Of a DNA stretch of 64,000 nucleotides, positions 31,022 to 45,879 are shown one piece after another (positions within the stretch are counted from its first letter, which is position 1; each line of letters begins with the position of its first letter). The stretch is taken from NCBI GenBank assembly GCA_947846985.1, contig CANTUZ010000027.1:4416403-4480402 (forward strand), written 5' to 3'. The notes beneath the pieces are model-generated. The model worked only from the letters and a program-made list of their open reading frames with translations, was not told the origin of the DNA and searched no databases. The translations under genes were made by a program, and so were the position numbers. The DNA comes from Fratercula arctica (Eukaryota > Chordata > Aves > Charadriiformes > Alcidae).

Positions 31022-32273
31022 AATAACCGGGAGCTATACGCAAGTGCAGTTTTTATTAAATAAATTGCTCTCAATATTACTTTTATGTTCTACTGGTATG
31101 AAATGAAACAAGTGATACCAAAGTTCCTAAATGTCTCAAAATCAGTATTTTTAAGTGTATCGCAAATCAAATGTTGATAAAGTTGTCACGATCAGTACTT
31201 TTTGAAGTAAGACTTTTTGAAGAAAGCAAATTTGGTAGGAATGTCTCTTCCGTGATTAAAAATTCAGTATAATTCCTGTGGGTTTTTTTAATGCTGAAAA
31301 CTGATTTGCCAAGCACAGTAAGAGTATTCTGAGAAGCCACTGAGAAAACTTGCGCACAGTGGGGACACACTGTAGTGAGGGGGGGAGTTATAGTTCACAG
31401 CTAGAAGAGCATATGCTACAGACAGGTGTTTATTTTGATTTTAAATATAATGAAGTCTAGTTATCTTTCATAAACATGCAAAGGGGAGCTGATTTTTCAA
31501 CAAGAGGAAAGTCAGAAACGAACTGACCTAGATAAATTTAATCAGAACAATCTGCCTCACTAGGCACTTCTGAAATTTTATCAACCTCTGGAATAGATGG
31601 GTTTTATTTTGTGAAACAGTTAAAAGCAAATTTTTTTTGTCAGCTGCAGGTTACTTTTTTCTGTGTATTAATCGAACTGCAGACTAGTTCTCTGAGTTAG
31701 AACCTCAGTGCAGTGTATCACAGTATATCAACAGCTGTTGTATCAGCAATGTATTAACAGCTGTTTGTGTGGATATTTTTATCGAATTCATATACTACTT
31801 AATATGAGTACATTTTAGTCTTGGGGGGGACGACAAAACAAAACAAAAAAACAATCCCGCAAGAGTGCCCTGTTTTAATTTAAAAGAAGCAACAGTGGAG
31901 ATGAAAACAGCATCTTAAGAATATTGTTTGAGAAAAATGGTGACAAAGTCTGTCTAAAAATGTTAGGTAAATATTGTTTTCCTTAATTTTCAAGCTTACA
32001 ATTTTTTGGACTTTGAGGATTTGTTTTACAAAGGTTTTTGTTTAATTACAGCCTGCACAAAACAGCTGTCATTGCAAATTGTCTTTGCAGAGAGCTTATG
32101 ATGCAAGATTCATTTGGGGATTTGTATGATTGCTTCAGAATATAGGCCTGGCCCTATAAATCCTGTCTCCTGGATTAGTAGCAGCGCTTTCTTATCTGCA
32201 ATTAATGAGGAAATTCTGTCTGAAGGGAACTCTTCAGTAACAAACTCTGGGGTGCATTTTCCCCCTTTCTTTC

Positions 32274-33454
32274 TGTGGAATAATTACTAAATTGGCTAAA
32301 AATACAAAAGTACAGCATTGTTCACACATTAAGGAAAAGTATAAAATGAAGAGGCTTCTGAGGTAGAAAACAGCTGCAGCTGGCATGAAGAATACAACAT
32401 CTGCGGTTCCCTGATAAGGATGCTTGTGAAGCTACATGAGGTACGGGGCGGGATGCAATTATTCCGCGGCTTTACCTTATGATGTATAGCAGATACGGGG
32501 ACGGGACGATACCATGAAACAGATAAGCTGCCAATTAGCTGCCTGCTCGATACTCGGAGCCAACATTTTGTCAAATTTTGATGAAATGCTGTCCTTTGCG
32601 CGAACTTTGCTCATTATAATGTCATTATAATACCAAAACACACCTCCATCCCAAAGGCTACCCGCCTCCAAGGTGCGACCACTCCTTCTTGAGTCTGCGC
32701 CCTGAATTTTTTGTAAACTATACCTTTAAATGTGAAGCGAGAGAATTTTACACCAATCATAATTAAAGTATTTATGACTAAAGTCACTCAAACTCCACCT
32801 TGAAGGTAAAAAGTAGTGTAAAAATAGCCCAAGAAAGGGGGGATACCCGGGGAAGACACCATCGCGAAGAAGTCGAAGAGAACTCCATCACTGACTTCCG
32901 GGATCAGTCGACGGGCTGAGCCTTTCTTCCCCCCCCCACAGGGACGCCTTTGGGTAAGACTTAGATTATACCAAGTGCTTTCTCAGGAAACTTAGAAATT
33001 TCTCCAGAGAATCTCTTTCCTACATTTATAGCCAGGCTGTATCGTTTATAACTTTGTCGCGCGTTTGATATATGTAATAATACTTTCATTTGCACGTGCT
33101 TTGCAGACAGTGTATTTATCACCGGCAATCCTAAGAACCCATCTATCTGTTGTTTAAATAAACTGCACTGTTTAAGTAGCTAGTCATTTCGGTTCCTCAC
33201 TGAACGCAACCAAAGACTCGAGAGTGGCCGTGCTAGTTCATGAGCACGACTAGACTGAAGGTGCAGTCCACTATTAGTGTATCCAGATCGTAATAGTTTA
33301 ATACGTATTAAACGCGATTGGACTGATAGTGCTGAATTGGGCATCACTCAGAATTTAAACCCAGCCGCACCTAGCCTCCCACCTCGGTGAGGAGTGTTAG
33401 AACGCAAGGGGGTTTATCTTCTGCCAAAACCGCTTTGCCTCTTTCCACGCAACA
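32274..33454 (+). mobile_element. Solo LTR (right arm)
   Basis: Mirror of 25400-26580, here on the plus strand. Splice donor TTTGG|GTAAGAC is at 32953/32954 and AATAAA at 33157-33162. Confidence 0.88.
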
Positions 33455-36400
33455 CTTCCTTATGAAAGGAATGGGAAGGAATTTGGTTTGTATTTGGAAG
33501 ATCTTGTAAAAAAGTGAATGAAAAGACATTTTATGGTTTGGGGGGGGACTACCTTCTCCCAGAGAAATGCTGCAGAAATTTATTGTTTTGGAAACTTGGA
33601 ACTTTTCTGTATAATTTTCAAAGGTCAGATAGTTTTAATTCTGTTTTGGGCCTTGTTTGTGTTGTATTTCAGCCAGCATTTTCCAGCGCACAGTAGTGAC
33701 TTTTTTGATTTCCCCCCTGGTTTTGCTCCATAGAAACAGTTCCTTGGTGTAGTTATGTAGACAAATATAGCAGAGAACCCTTTTCTGGGAGAAGAGCCTC
33801 CTCATGCATTTCTTAACCATTTTTGGGAAGAATTGATATATCTGTGCATGTGAGAGAGGGAGCTGTAAAATGAAGTGACATAATCTATATACTCCCAATG
33901 ATCCACCTTTAGACTAGAGCCAGGATAAAAGGAAATGGCATCAGGGAGGAAGTATGCTCATTTAGGCACAACCCCCAGTGTGATAATGGCATAATAATAG
34001 AAATCACGCTACTGTCAATTGGTTGCTGCATTAGTCCGAGGCACATTTCCCCTCAGAGGAGACTTTCAATGACTTCATTCAAGTACAGACTGGAGGAAAA
34101 GGGATATTCAGCATACCAGCTGCATTACTTCAGTGTTTTGTGCCCTGGCTCAGGGGTGCAGTGCAAGCATTAGTGCTGTGGATATTCAAGTACATATCTC
34201 TGTGTCACATTTCATGGCTGTGAAAGGTCAGTAGCCAAATGTTGCAGTGGTATTTTTCTAGTATAAAGGGCGAATCTGGCACTTATTGTATTTGTTAATG
34301 TAGGAATTGTAAATGCGCTCCTTCATGTGGGTGGTCTTCTGGGATGTGAGGTCGCTAACCTCTGTAGCTGCAATACCAGATCTTTGAAGAAATGAGATTT
34401 GTTTTCTCTGTGCTTTTTACAGGTTAGGGGTAGGATTCAGAAAATTCATAATTTTGTTCCAAGATTATTTGTAGAAACCCTTTCAAAACTGTTAATGTGT
34501 TGAGATATTCTTGTAACAGTATAATGCTTGAAGTGTCTTGTATACTAATATGGATAAAATACAAAGCATGCTTTTTCTTCATCTTGGCTTTTTCAAATAC
34601 AGAACTAGTTTTGATACTCTGTCTCTTTGTTTTAGCTTGTTTCAGAGGTTTCGGTCTAATTATTCAAACTTTAAAACCACCACATCAGGTCACACATGAC
34701 AATTTAGTGTAAAAAAACACAGTAAACTTTCAAAAGGCTGAATAGTTGCAGGGCAGGTTGTGCAGTCTTAAGGGCAAGATAAAATATACAGTGTTGGGAT
34801 ACAGCTTTACAGTGGGGATGCTGTTTCATTATATTGGACATGACAAAAAGCCTCTGGTGTGCTTGATCAAAACATATTAATTTATTCCCTCTTTGTAGTG
34901 TCAATACTCACAATTGGGGACAGGGGGAACCCTGGGAAAGTAATAAGATTTCCATGCAACAGGCATGGGTTGGGACTAATTATCTACTTTACAATATAAA
35001 TAGATGGCATTGCGGCAATCGTAGCCATAATACAAAGTACTTGATTCACAATGTAAATACTGTTTCTTGATATTAGCCACATTTCCTGGTCCAAGTGATG
35101 TACTTAAAAATGCTCAAATATATGTGATTATTAATGGAGCATGCTCTCGTGCAGTTCAGAGGGTTGTTGATGATGATGATGATTATAAATGGGAAGACTG
35201 AAATTTTGGCTTATTTTCTGGAAGTTTTTGACATGGAAATTTATCTTGCTGTATTTTGCTATAGCTGCATTGTGTATTTTTCCTGTATGTTAGATATTTG
35301 AGATGCATTCTAGAAATATGATTTGTCATAAAGGAAAATGGTTTCATAATACTTGAAACCGAATTTATTTTTGCTTTCTCTGTCATTTATGAATGGTAGC
35401 ACTTAAAAGCAAGGGCCCCTTTGTATTAATCATAAGGCAAACAAATGGAAAATTGACAGTGTGTGCCTCAAACAATTCTGTGTGAAAGATGAGAACTAAC
35501 AGGTGGATGGGACAAATAAGGATGGTGGTGAGGAAAACAAAAATTAATGGGGTGTGTTTAGTTGACTAAAACTTCTAGTGCAATTTTAAGACCTTATAAA
35601 TAACCTTTGGAGATAGTGTTATTGATATTGCTCTATTTGTGGAAAAGAGGGTAGAACAACTTTAAACCCTAAAAGGATTTTTGTAATAGTCTGTGTCTTG
35701 AAACTTCTTCTGAACTTTGGAACAGATTTTCTATCAGGCAGAATCTCTTTTATTAGAAGGGAGGGGGGAAACTGAAAGAAAATATGTTCCTACTTGTATG
35801 TTTTGTTGGAAATAAATGAGAGAACAAAATGCTATAGTTGCGCCCACTAGTGACAATTTGGTTACCAGTCTGTCAGCATTTCCGCTGTTAGTGCCCCTGC
35901 CTTCTGTGTCCGTGTTCACTAGTTCTTAATTTGGCATTTAATTAAACCGTGAATTGGAATCTAGTATGTAAAGTCTCCCCTTGGGCATCTATAACGTGGG
36001 AAAATAACAGAAGTCATGGTCTCATATTTTTTTCTCTGCAGTCTCAAATGTAAACTGAATTCTGAAAACTCTTTACCGATAATGTAACCCTAGACAGAGG
36101 TAAATTAGGGACATGGCTGCTGCTTTACTTCTTTGCTTTTGTTGACATCTTAAACAATGACTTTCTGTGGGTGAATCAGTATAAAAAGTATACTGATGAT
36201 ATATTATAAAATAATAACTCCCGTCTATTTTGTACTTTCTCTAGCATATATATGCATGCGTGTATATATATATATTAAAAAAAGTGTGCTTGTATGTACA
36301 TATATGTATTCCAGCAGCTATTCTACAGACGATAAAAATTAAGTAAGGCTCTGCTGTCTGTAGTTAAAAGTGAAAGCTTGCTAAATAAGAAGTTACCTTT

Positions 36401-36527
36401 CTGTGTGTGGTGTTCTGCAACATTTCAAATTTTATTAGCATTCAAAATGAATTTGGTTTCCAAGCAGAGACATTTCCCAGAAGCCTTCTCTATTTTGTTT
36501 TTTAAAGTATCCCCCCCAGCAGCTGTT

Positions 36528-37099
36528 AGAATCCTAGAATCATAGAATCGTTTAGGTTGGAAAAGAACTTTAAGATCATCAAGTCCAACCATTAACCTAA
36601 CGCTGACAAAACCACCACTAAACTATGTCCCTAAAGCACCACATCTACCCATCTTTTAAATACCTCCAGGGATGGTGACTCAACCGCTTCCCTGGGCAGC
36701 CTGTTCCAATGCTTGATAACCCTTTGGGTGAAGAAATTCTTCCTAATATCCATCCTAAACCTTCCCTGGTGCCACTTGAGGCCGTTTCCTCTTGTCCTAT
36801 CACTTGTTACTTGGGAGAAGAGACCAACTTCCTTTCAGGTAGTTGTAGACAGCGATAAGGTCTCCCCTCAGACCTTTAGCCTCCTTTTCTCCAGGCTAAG
36901 CAGCCCCAGTTCCCTCAGCCGCTCCTCATAAGACTTGTTCTCTAGACCCCTCACCGGCTTTGTTGCCCTTCTCTGGATACACTCCAGCACCTCAATGTCT
37001 TTCTTGTAGTGAGGGGCCCAAAACTGAACACAGTATTCAAGGTGTGGCCTCACCAGTGCCGAGTACAGTGGAACGATCACTTCTCTAGTCCTGCTCAGT
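36528..37099 (-). mobile_element. CR1 LINE 3' end (right arm)
   Basis: Mirror of 21755-22325. Confidence 0.93.
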
Positions 37100-37569
37100 T
37101 CTTGCACTGTGCAATAAACATTCAAATTGGCATTTTAGTAGTTGTCCTAAAATTGAAATATTAAATATTTTTAACAAATGCATTTTGTTGGCAGGCTTGG
37201 GTATTAGAAAGTATTTTAGTTAGAGCCAGTAATACGTAGGGTTTGTTTTAGACACAAACAACTTTAATAATAAAAGAATGTCTTTCAAGGAAACCAAATA
37301 ATTTAAATCCTAGAGATCTATTTACTTCTTTGTTATGATTTAGGTAGTAATGATAAATTATGTCAGACTAAGAGGGAAGAAAATGTCACTGTGCTTATTT
37401 AGTTATTAACTTGAATCTTTACAGGTTAAGACTTTACAGAAGATCCTTAATACCTCCACGGGCTGTCAGAGAACAGACGTGCGGACTTGTTCAATCTGTG
37501 TAAGCAGCCCTGGCTGGGAGGAATCTGTTGGTAAGACGACAGTGAAAGAGGCTTTCCCTGTGGCTCATG

Positions 37570-38003
37570 TTGGGTAATTTTTATTGTACCAGTTGAGGCG
37601 AATTAAACACCTGTTTGTGCTTAAATATATTAAAAAAATATTTAATGAGCAATGCATTGGGCAGAGTTCTACCGCCATAAGTGGTTCTACAAGGAGTCTG
37701 CAAAGATGTGTCATGAGCCGATTCCTTATATGCACTTGCACCAGCACCAATCCTGTGAGCATCAGCATGGAGGCCTCAGCCCAGCCTTGGGTCCATCTCC
37801 TAACCCAGCTCTGCTGCCCAAAGATGGTCCCTGAGCACTTGCATTTCAGGATGGCTACAAGACAATTCTTCATGCTGTTTCTTATCTCTTCACCAAGGGA
37901 AACTTCACTCCCTTACAGGGAGTTGTTCTGTCTCTGGCATTCCTGCTTCCAGCCAGTTTAACCCCTTCTGCAGCTGGGCCTTCTTGCCTTCCATGCCAGA
38001 TCA
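37570..38003 (-). mobile_element. Possible second LTR type (right arm)
   Basis: Mirror of 20850-21283. Confidence 0.35.
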
Positions 38004-38155
38004 TTCCTCGATCACAAATTACCATCGTTGAGCAGTTACAATTTGAATTTCCCCTTCACTGATTACTTTTTGTACCTGCTTAACACATTGATACAATGGA
38101 GGGGGACATGAATAGTGAGGCAGGAGTAGAGAGTTTCCAAATGTGATAAAAATTT

Positions 38156-38283
38156 GACGTAGCGTGTGGTGGGTTGACTTTGACTGGTCGCCATGTGCCT
38201 ACCATGCCGCTCTCTCACTCCCCCTCCTCAGTGGGACAGGGGTGAGAAAATAAGATGAAAAACTCGTGAGTCACCCACATAAA
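38156..38283 (+). mobile_element. Avian LTR fragment (right arm)
   Basis: Mirror of 20570-20697. Confidence 0.45.
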
Positions 38284-38287
38284 TACT

Positions 38288-39515
38288 GTCACCCTCACAG
38301 TAAAAAAAGCTTTTCTTTATGTTCAGACGGAATCTCCTGTGTTTCACTATGTGCTCATTGCTTCCTGTTCTGTTGCTGGACACCACTGAAAAGAACCTGG
38401 ATCTGTCTTCCTTACACCCTCCCTTCAAGTATATATAGACGTTGGAAGACATCCAAACAGTTGCAGTCAATGGCTCAATGTCCAAGAGGAAACCAACAAT
38501 GAGTGGTGTCCCTCAGGAGTCTGTACTGGGACCGGTACTGTTCAATAGCTTTACTAATGACATAGACAGTGGGATTGAGTGCACCCTCAGCAAGTCTGGA
38601 GATGTCACCAAGCTGAGTGGTGCAGTTGATACGCCTGAGGGAAGGGATGCCATCCAGAGGGACCTTGACAGGCTTAAGGAGTGGGCCCATGAGGAACATC
38701 ATGAAGATCAACAAGGCCAAGGGCAAGGTCCTGCACATGGGTTGGGGCAATCACCAGTATTAATACAGGCTGGGGGATGAATGGATTGAGAGCAGCCCTG
38801 CAGAGAAGGACTTGGGGATACTGGTGAATGAAAAGTTGGACATGAGCTGGCAATGCGCGCTTGTAGCCCAGAAAGCCAATTGTATCCTGGTCTGCATCAA
38901 AAGAAGCGTGGCCAGCAGGTCAATTCTTCCCCTCTGCTCCGCTCTGGTGAGACCCCACCTGGAGTGCTGCATCTAGTTCTGGGGTCCCCAGCACAAGAAA
39001 GACATGGACCTGTTGGAGCAGGTCCAGAGGAGGGCCACAAAAATGATCAGAGGGCTGGAACGCCTCACCTATGAAGACAGGCTGAGAGAGTTGGGGTTGT
39101 TCAGCCTGGAGAAGAGAAGGCTCTGGGGAGATCTAATTGTGGCCTTTCAGTACTTAAAGGGGGCTTCTAATAAAGATGGAGACAGACTTTTTACCAGGGC
39201 CTGTAGGGACAGGATGAGGGGCAAGTGTTTTAAACTGAAAGAGGTTAGATTTAGATTGGATATAAAGAAGAAATTTTTTACGCTGAGGGTGGTGAGACAC
39301 TGGAACAGGTTGCCCAGAGAAGTTGCGGCTGCCCCATCCCCGGAAGTGTTCAAGGTCAGGTTGGACTGGGCTTTGAGCAACCCGATCTAGTGAATGATGT
39401 CTCTGCCCTCGGCAGGGGAGTTGGACTTGATGATCTTTAAAGGTCCCTTCCAACACAAACCATTCTATGATTCTATAAGATCCCCCCTGGGGCTTCTTTT
39501 CTCTAGGCTAAACAA
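38288..39515 (-). mobile_element. Older CR1 split by nested CR1 (right arm)
   Basis: Mirror of 19338-20565. Outer pieces are 38288-38448 and 39475-39515. Confidence 0.8.
38453..39474 (+). mobile_element. Nested CR1 LINE (right arm)
   Basis: Mirror of 19379-20400. Confidence 0.92.
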
Positions 39516-39936
39516 GTGTGACTGACTAGCACACCCTCACAGTGGAGTATCGCTCAGAGGAGAAGGGTGAAAAAACAGTGATCTTGGGGAAGAATGTATC
39601 ATTGTATTGGGTTTATTTTGCAAGGTTTTGTTAGCGGGGAAGACTGCAGGCGTGGCTTCTGTGAGAAGACACCAGACAGTGCTCCCTATGTCAGACACAG
39701 CCAATTTCAGATGGCTCCAAGATGGACCTGCTGCTGGCTAAAGCTGAACCAATCGTCAGAGCTGGTGGCGCCTCTGTGATAACATATGTAAGAAAGGGTG
39801 AATAATGCTGCACAGTAGCTGTGAGAGAGATGAGTGAGAAAATGTGCAAGAAACCACCCTGCAGACACCAAGGTCAGTGAAGAAGGAGGGGGAGGAGGTA
39901 TTCAAGGTGCCACAGCAGAGATTCCCCTGCAGCTGG

Positions 39937-41104
39937 TGTTGCGTGAAAGGGACAAAGCGGTTTTGGCAGAAGATAAACCCCCTTGCGTTCTAACACTCCT
40001 CACCGAGGTGGGAGGCTAGGTGCGGCTAGGTTTAAATTCTGAGTGATGCCCAATTCAGCACTATCAGTCCAATCGCGTTTAATATATTAAACTGTTATGA
40101 TTTGGATACACTAATAGTGGACTGCACCTTCAGTCTAGTCATGCTCATGAACTAGCACGGCCACCCTCAAGTCTTTGGTCACGTTCAATGAGAAACCGAA
40201 ACGACTAGCTACTTAAACAGTGCAGTTTATTTAAACAACAGATAGATAGGTTCTTAGGATCGCCGGTGATAAATACACTGTCTGCAAAGCACGTGCAAAT
40301 AAAGATGTTGTTAAGTATACAAAACGCGTGACAAAGTTATAAACAATACAGCCTGGCTATAAATGTAGGAAAGAGATTCTCTGGAGAAATTTCTAAGTTC
40401 CCCGAGGAAGCACTCGGTATAGTCTAAGTCTTACCCACAGGCGTCCCTATGGGGCGGGAGAAAGGCTTAGTCCGTTGACTGGTCCCGGAAGTCAAAGGCA
40501 GTCTGTGATGGAGTCCTCCCTGACTTGTTCACAATGGTGTCCTCCCTGATATCCCCCCTTTCTTGGGCTGTTTTTATACTATTTTTTACCTTCAAGGTGG
40601 AGTTTGAGTGACTTTAGTCATAAATACTTTAATTATGATTGGTGTGAAATTCTCTCACTTCACATTTAAAGGTATAGTTTATGAAAAATTCAGGGCGCAG
40701 ACTCAAGAAGGAGTGGTCGCACCTTGGAGGCGGGTAGCCTTTGGGATGGAGGTGTGTTTTGGTATTACAATGACATTATAATGAGCAAAGTTCGCGCAAA
40801 GGACAGCATTTCATCAAAATTTGACAAAATGTTGGCTCACGGTAGCAAGTATGCGGCTTATCGGTTCCATAGTACCATCTTGTTCCCATATCTGCTGTAT
40901 ATCACAGGGCAGGGCCATGGAAGGTCACATTCCGCTCCATCCCCTGTGTAGCTTTGCAAGCAATATTGTACAGGGAATCGCAGATGTTGAATTCTTCGCA
41001 TGCCAGCTGCGGCTGTATTCTACCTTAGAAGCCTTTTGATTTTATACCTTTCCTTAATGTGTGAACAATGCTGTATTTTTGGCCATTTTAGTAATTATTC
41101 CACA
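39937..41104 (-). mobile_element. Solo LTR with CCAGC target duplication (right arm)
   Basis: Mirror of 17749-18916; the duplication reads GCTGG on the plus strand. Two single-base differences from the left copy were noted (TTCACACC versus TTTACACC, and CATTGTGAAC versus CATCGTGAAC). Confidence 0.88.
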
Positions 41105-42439
41105 GCTGGTGATGGACTCCATGCTGGAGCAGGTGGATGTGCTCTGAAGGAAGCTGCAGTCCATGGAGAGGAGCCCATGCAGGAGCAGGTTTTCTGACAG
41201 GACCTGTGACCCTGTGAGGGAAAATGCCTGGAGCAGTCTGTTCCTGAAGGACTCTTCCCGTTGGAAAGGAATATTGCTGTGAGTTTCCAAATGCTTTACT
41301 TATTCTGAATTAATACTTGAACCAACTTTTCTATTTATAGGTATTAGGATATATTTTAATCACATCTCAGTAGCAATGACATTTCAGAGGTTCTATAAAG
41401 GGAAGAGGAATAACTAGGGAGGAAGATCAAAGCAATTGCTGTGGTGTTGCAGCATTGTGCCAGTGAATTGCGAGCACCAGGCCACAAGCTTAGGTTTCTC
41501 AGATTTTTCCTTTCTCTCCACATTCATGCTTTTTTTTATTCTTTGCAGTGTCATATAAAGGTACATGAGTTATCATGTAAGATATTTTTTTTTTTTTTAA
41601 AACTCCCACAAAATTATGGCCTAAGTAAAAGGAGCATAATCTCAATTTTATTTTACAAGGTGAAACCAAGGTCTTAGCAGGCCTTGAGAAGTACAACTAA
41701 GATAACATTGCCATTAGCATTTTACCAGTCATCAGATCACAGGTACGTGCAGTCCTTTAAAAGGAATGTTAGTTCACATTCTCCCATGTACTTGAGGGAA
41801 GGATTTTTCATGTCTCTACCTCCAGTATGTGCAGTGAGGATTTTTCTTGTAATGACCCATGGATAAAGAAACACGGTCCAAGATTCTAGCTTAGATGTTT
41901 ATGTCTAAACTTGATTTGTGGAGATATTAATCAGTTATAGTCATCCACTTGTTTTACTAGAGTTCAAATGTTCTCAGTAACTGAACATCAGATGCTGATA
42001 ATTAAAGATGAAGGCATAAAAAATTGCAGGCAGGCCAATAAAAAAAGAAAACTCTGTCAATATCAGAAGTTTTTATTCAGGGATTTCTGTAAGTAAATTT
42101 GTCAGCTGAGTTCCATCCCACAGCAGAATGTTAAGAAATAAAAACTTGTTTTCATATTTTTGACAATTAATATTTACATTCACATTAATCTTGTAGTAGG
42201 TATTAGCAAGGTTATGTGAAGCAACGTGTGAGTGGTGCACAATGAAGTATGCTTTTTGGATTTTAAACAAAGTTTGGCACTTAAAAATTGTCCATGAAAT
42301 GATTGTGTGTACCCTTGGGAGTTGGAAGGCTTTCGCTGTATGTATTATAGATAACTAAAAGACCTTTTTCTAGCATCAGAGGGAATACAAAGAATAGTAT
42401 GTATATGTTGTGTTTATGTGTGACGTGTGATATGTGTTA

Positions 42440-42905
42440 TAACTTAATGAAGATGTTGAACTGGACTGAACCCAGTAATGACCCCGGGGATACACTGCTA
42501 GTTACTGGCCTCCAACTAGACTTCGTTCCATTGATCACCACCCTCTGGGTCCAGCCATTCAGCCAGTTTTTCAGTCCACCTCCACTGTCTACTCATCCAA
42601 CCCATACTTCATCAGCTTCTCTATGAGGATCTTATGGGAGACAGTGTCAAAAACCTTACTGAAGTCAAGGTAGACAATATCCACTGCTCTCCCCTCATCT
42701 ATTAGGCCAGTCATTTCATTGTAGAAGGCTATCAGGCTGGCCAAGTATGACTTCCCCTTGGTGAGTCCTTGCTGACTGCTCTTGATGATTTTTCTTGTCC
42801 TTCATGTGCCTGGAAATGTGCTTCCAAGATTAGCTGTTCATCACCTTCTCAGGGATCAAGGTGAGGCTGACTGGCCTATAGTTCCCTGCATTCTCCTTCT
42901 TGCCC
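42440..42905 (-). mobile_element. CR1 LINE fragment, RT core (right arm)
   Basis: Mirror of 15948-16413. Confidence 0.9.
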
Positions 42906-43263
42906 TTCAGATGAAGTAGTAGGAGATCACTAGTACCTTCTTCCTTCTAAGAAAGGCACTGATTTAAATGCTTTGGTTAAAAAAGAAAGGGAAAAAAAAA
43001 ACAAACCCAGAGGTTAGGCAACATATTTCTGATTCTTAGTTGTGATAGTGACCTTTGAGCCTTCAGAGTCAGAGGTGAGATGATGATGATCTAATCACGT
43101 GTTAGACTGGCCTGCCACCTTTCTTGGATGTTAGAAGAGGCTTCTAGGTCATCTGCATAGTTCTATAATTTGTTCAGTCCTCTTCTATAACAAATCATTA
43201 TTTCACTGTCCATTTACAATTCAGACCTTGGAACATATGACAAGGCACAAAACAAGTTTGTTT

Positions 43264-43975
43264 TCATAGAATCATAGAATCTTCATGGTTGGAAAGGACC
43301 TTTGAGATCATCAAGTCCAACCATACACACACAAAAAAACCCCCTACAATCTCTGTCACTAGAGCATGCCCTGAAGTGCCACATCTACACGTTTCTTAAA
43401 TACCTCTAGGGATGGTGACTCAGCCACCTCCCTGGGCAGGCTGTTCCAGTGCCTGACCACTCTTTCAGTACAGTAATTCTTCCTAATATCTAATCTAAAC
43501 CTCCCCTGCCACAGCTTCAGAGCATTTCCTCTGGTCCTGTCATTATTCACCTGGGAGAAGAGGCCAACACCCACCTCTCTACACCCTCCTTTCAGGTAGT
43601 TGTAGAGGGCAATGAGGTCTCCCCTCAGCCTCCTCTTCTCCAAACTAAACATGCCCAGCTCCCTCAGCCTCTCCTCATATGACTTGGTCTCCAGACCCCT
43701 CCCCAGCTTGGTAGCTCTCCTCTGGACCCGCTCCAGCGCTTCAATGTCCCTCTTGTACAGAGGGGCCCAGAACTGAACACAGTACTCGAGGTGAGGCCTC
43801 ACCAGTGCCGAGTACAGAGGCACGATCACTTCCCTACTCCTGCTGGCCACGCTATTCCTGATACAAGCCAGAATGCTGTTGGCCTTCTTGGCCACCTGGG
43901 CACACTGCTGGCTCGTGTTAAGCTGGCTGTCCACCAGCACCCTCAGGTCCTTTTCTGCTGGGCATCTTTCTAGCC
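43264..43975 (-). mobile_element. CR1 LINE 3' end (right arm)
   Basis: Mirror of 14878-15589, with the same uninterrupted C-terminal ORF2 frame. Confidence 0.95.
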
Positions 43976-44201
43976 ACGCGTGGCCAGCGCATGCAGCGAG
44001 CCTCACCAGACTCATGATCCAGCTTTGCTAACAGCGGCTGTCTGGTACCTGACTACATTGTTGTACTCCCTTCTTGTTATCTTCTTCTTTGAAGGTCAGG
44101 TTCTCATGGATACACACATAGTTTTTGCAGCAGCAGTACTGAGTCCCTTTTTCCCAACGTGTATACTGGGTTTGGTTCAACTAGTAATTTTCCATCGTGT
44201 C

Positions 44202-44575
44202 TCACTCGGACCATCCTCTATTATCCCTTGCACATGCCACCCTGTGGTCCGTAGTTGGGACACGACGGTATTCTACAACTTGTACAAGGGTACAATGCAA
44301 AGCGGCATCTACAACTGATCGTATAATGCTTATTAAACACAGCAAACAGCATACTAAACATAACAGACAAATTCCTTCCACACAGGCAATGAGTATAATT
44401 TGCTTCAACCAACCCCACCCCCAAGTCCATCCAGCAAACAGGTTCCACCCAGTGGTCTCCACAAGTTGCTGGTTCAGTCTGTGCAGTTCTTGCAACTGGG
44501 CATGGATGGATTTGGAGTGGTCACTTAGATTCATACAACACAATCCTTTAAAATCTTGACAACCATGTCCATGAG
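44202..44575 (-). pseudogene. env: env remnant, TM part (right arm)
   Basis: Mirror of 14278-14651, with the C-X6-CC motif and membrane anchor. Confidence 0.8.
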
Positions 44576-45033
44576 CCAAAGGCGTCCCTACAGGGGGAAG
44601 AAAGGCTCAGTCCGTCGACTGATCCCGGAAGTCAGTGATGGAGTTCTCTTCGACTTGTTCGCGATGGTCTCTTCCCTGATATTCCCCCTTTCTTGGGCTA
44701 TTTTTATAGTATTTGTTATCTTAAAGGTGGAGTTTGAGTGACTTTAGTCATAAATACCTTTATTATGATTGGTGTAAAATTTTCTCGCCTCACATTTAAA
44801 GGCATAGTTTACGAAAAATTCAGGGCGCAGACTCAAGGAGGAGTGGTCGCACCTTGGAGGCGGGTAGCCTTTGGGATGGAGGTGTGTTTTGGTATTATAA
44901 TGACATTATAATGAGCAAAGTTCGCACAAAGGGACAGCATTTCGTCAAAATTTGACAAACCGTTGGCTCAGGGTACCTTTCCTTAATGTGTGAACAATGC
45001 TGTATTTTTGATCATCTTAATAATTATTCCACA
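44576..45033 (-). mobile_element. Partial LTR inside env (right arm)
   Basis: Mirror of 13820-14277. Confidence 0.8.
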
Positions 45034-45525
45034 ACTAGTAGCATTATTAAACTTGGCTAACCAGCATCCAAGTTTATTCAGGGTCGTCAACGCTTGTGCA
45101 CTGGCAACTCCCGGGGCTAAAATGGATGCGGCTATGGTCCTGGCAGGACCCCAGAATTCAGTTTGGTCGTTGCAGTATGGGGGAAGTGCATGTACATCAC
45201 GTCGATGTCGGTGTAATGTTTGGTTCTGTTGTAACCATAAAGCTACAGTGACACTGGGATTAAAAATAGTCTGTCGGCCTAATGTACATGGTCCTTCTTT
45301 AATTGCTTTGTGAATTCCAGCCTACACCTGGTCCCCACAGATCAAAAACAGTCCTGGTGAGAGAGTCATATCTGTCGAGTAACTCTTTGTGGTATTTGGA
45401 CTAGTAGTATTACACCATTGTGTGTTATTCTGGTACCACGGGGTGGTGGCATTGACCCACCAGGAGACTGTGGTGTTGTTTCTACTGATGTAGAAGGAAA
45501 AAAAACAAACCGCATAGGTCCGCAT
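45034..45525 (-). pseudogene. env: env remnant, SU end and TM start (right arm)
   Basis: Mirror of 13328-13819, with the same in-frame stop. Confidence 0.75.
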
Positions 45526-45879
45526 TTAGCGTTCCTAAAATGCGGAGTTCCTGGGGCGGTAACGCAGGGGACTCCCCAATATATGGGAGCCAGCTGTCTC
45601 ATACTTTGATGATGCTTGCATCTGACTGGAGGCCGGGGCTGGCGGCAGTGCCCTGGGTTGTCATGTTGAATTCACTAGTTGTTAGCGGCACTCCCACTTA
45701 GGCATGTCGTGAACGGATTTTGGGGTGTGGCTGTGCTAAGACACAGCGTATCTTGTCCTGCCACATTAGCCAGAGTTACACAGATGTTTTGATCACGGAG
45801 GTAGTGTGTTTGCAGGTACCTATTCAACGATATAAACAGAAGAAATGGTTAGAGTTCCCCCCCCACCCCCCCCAGCCTT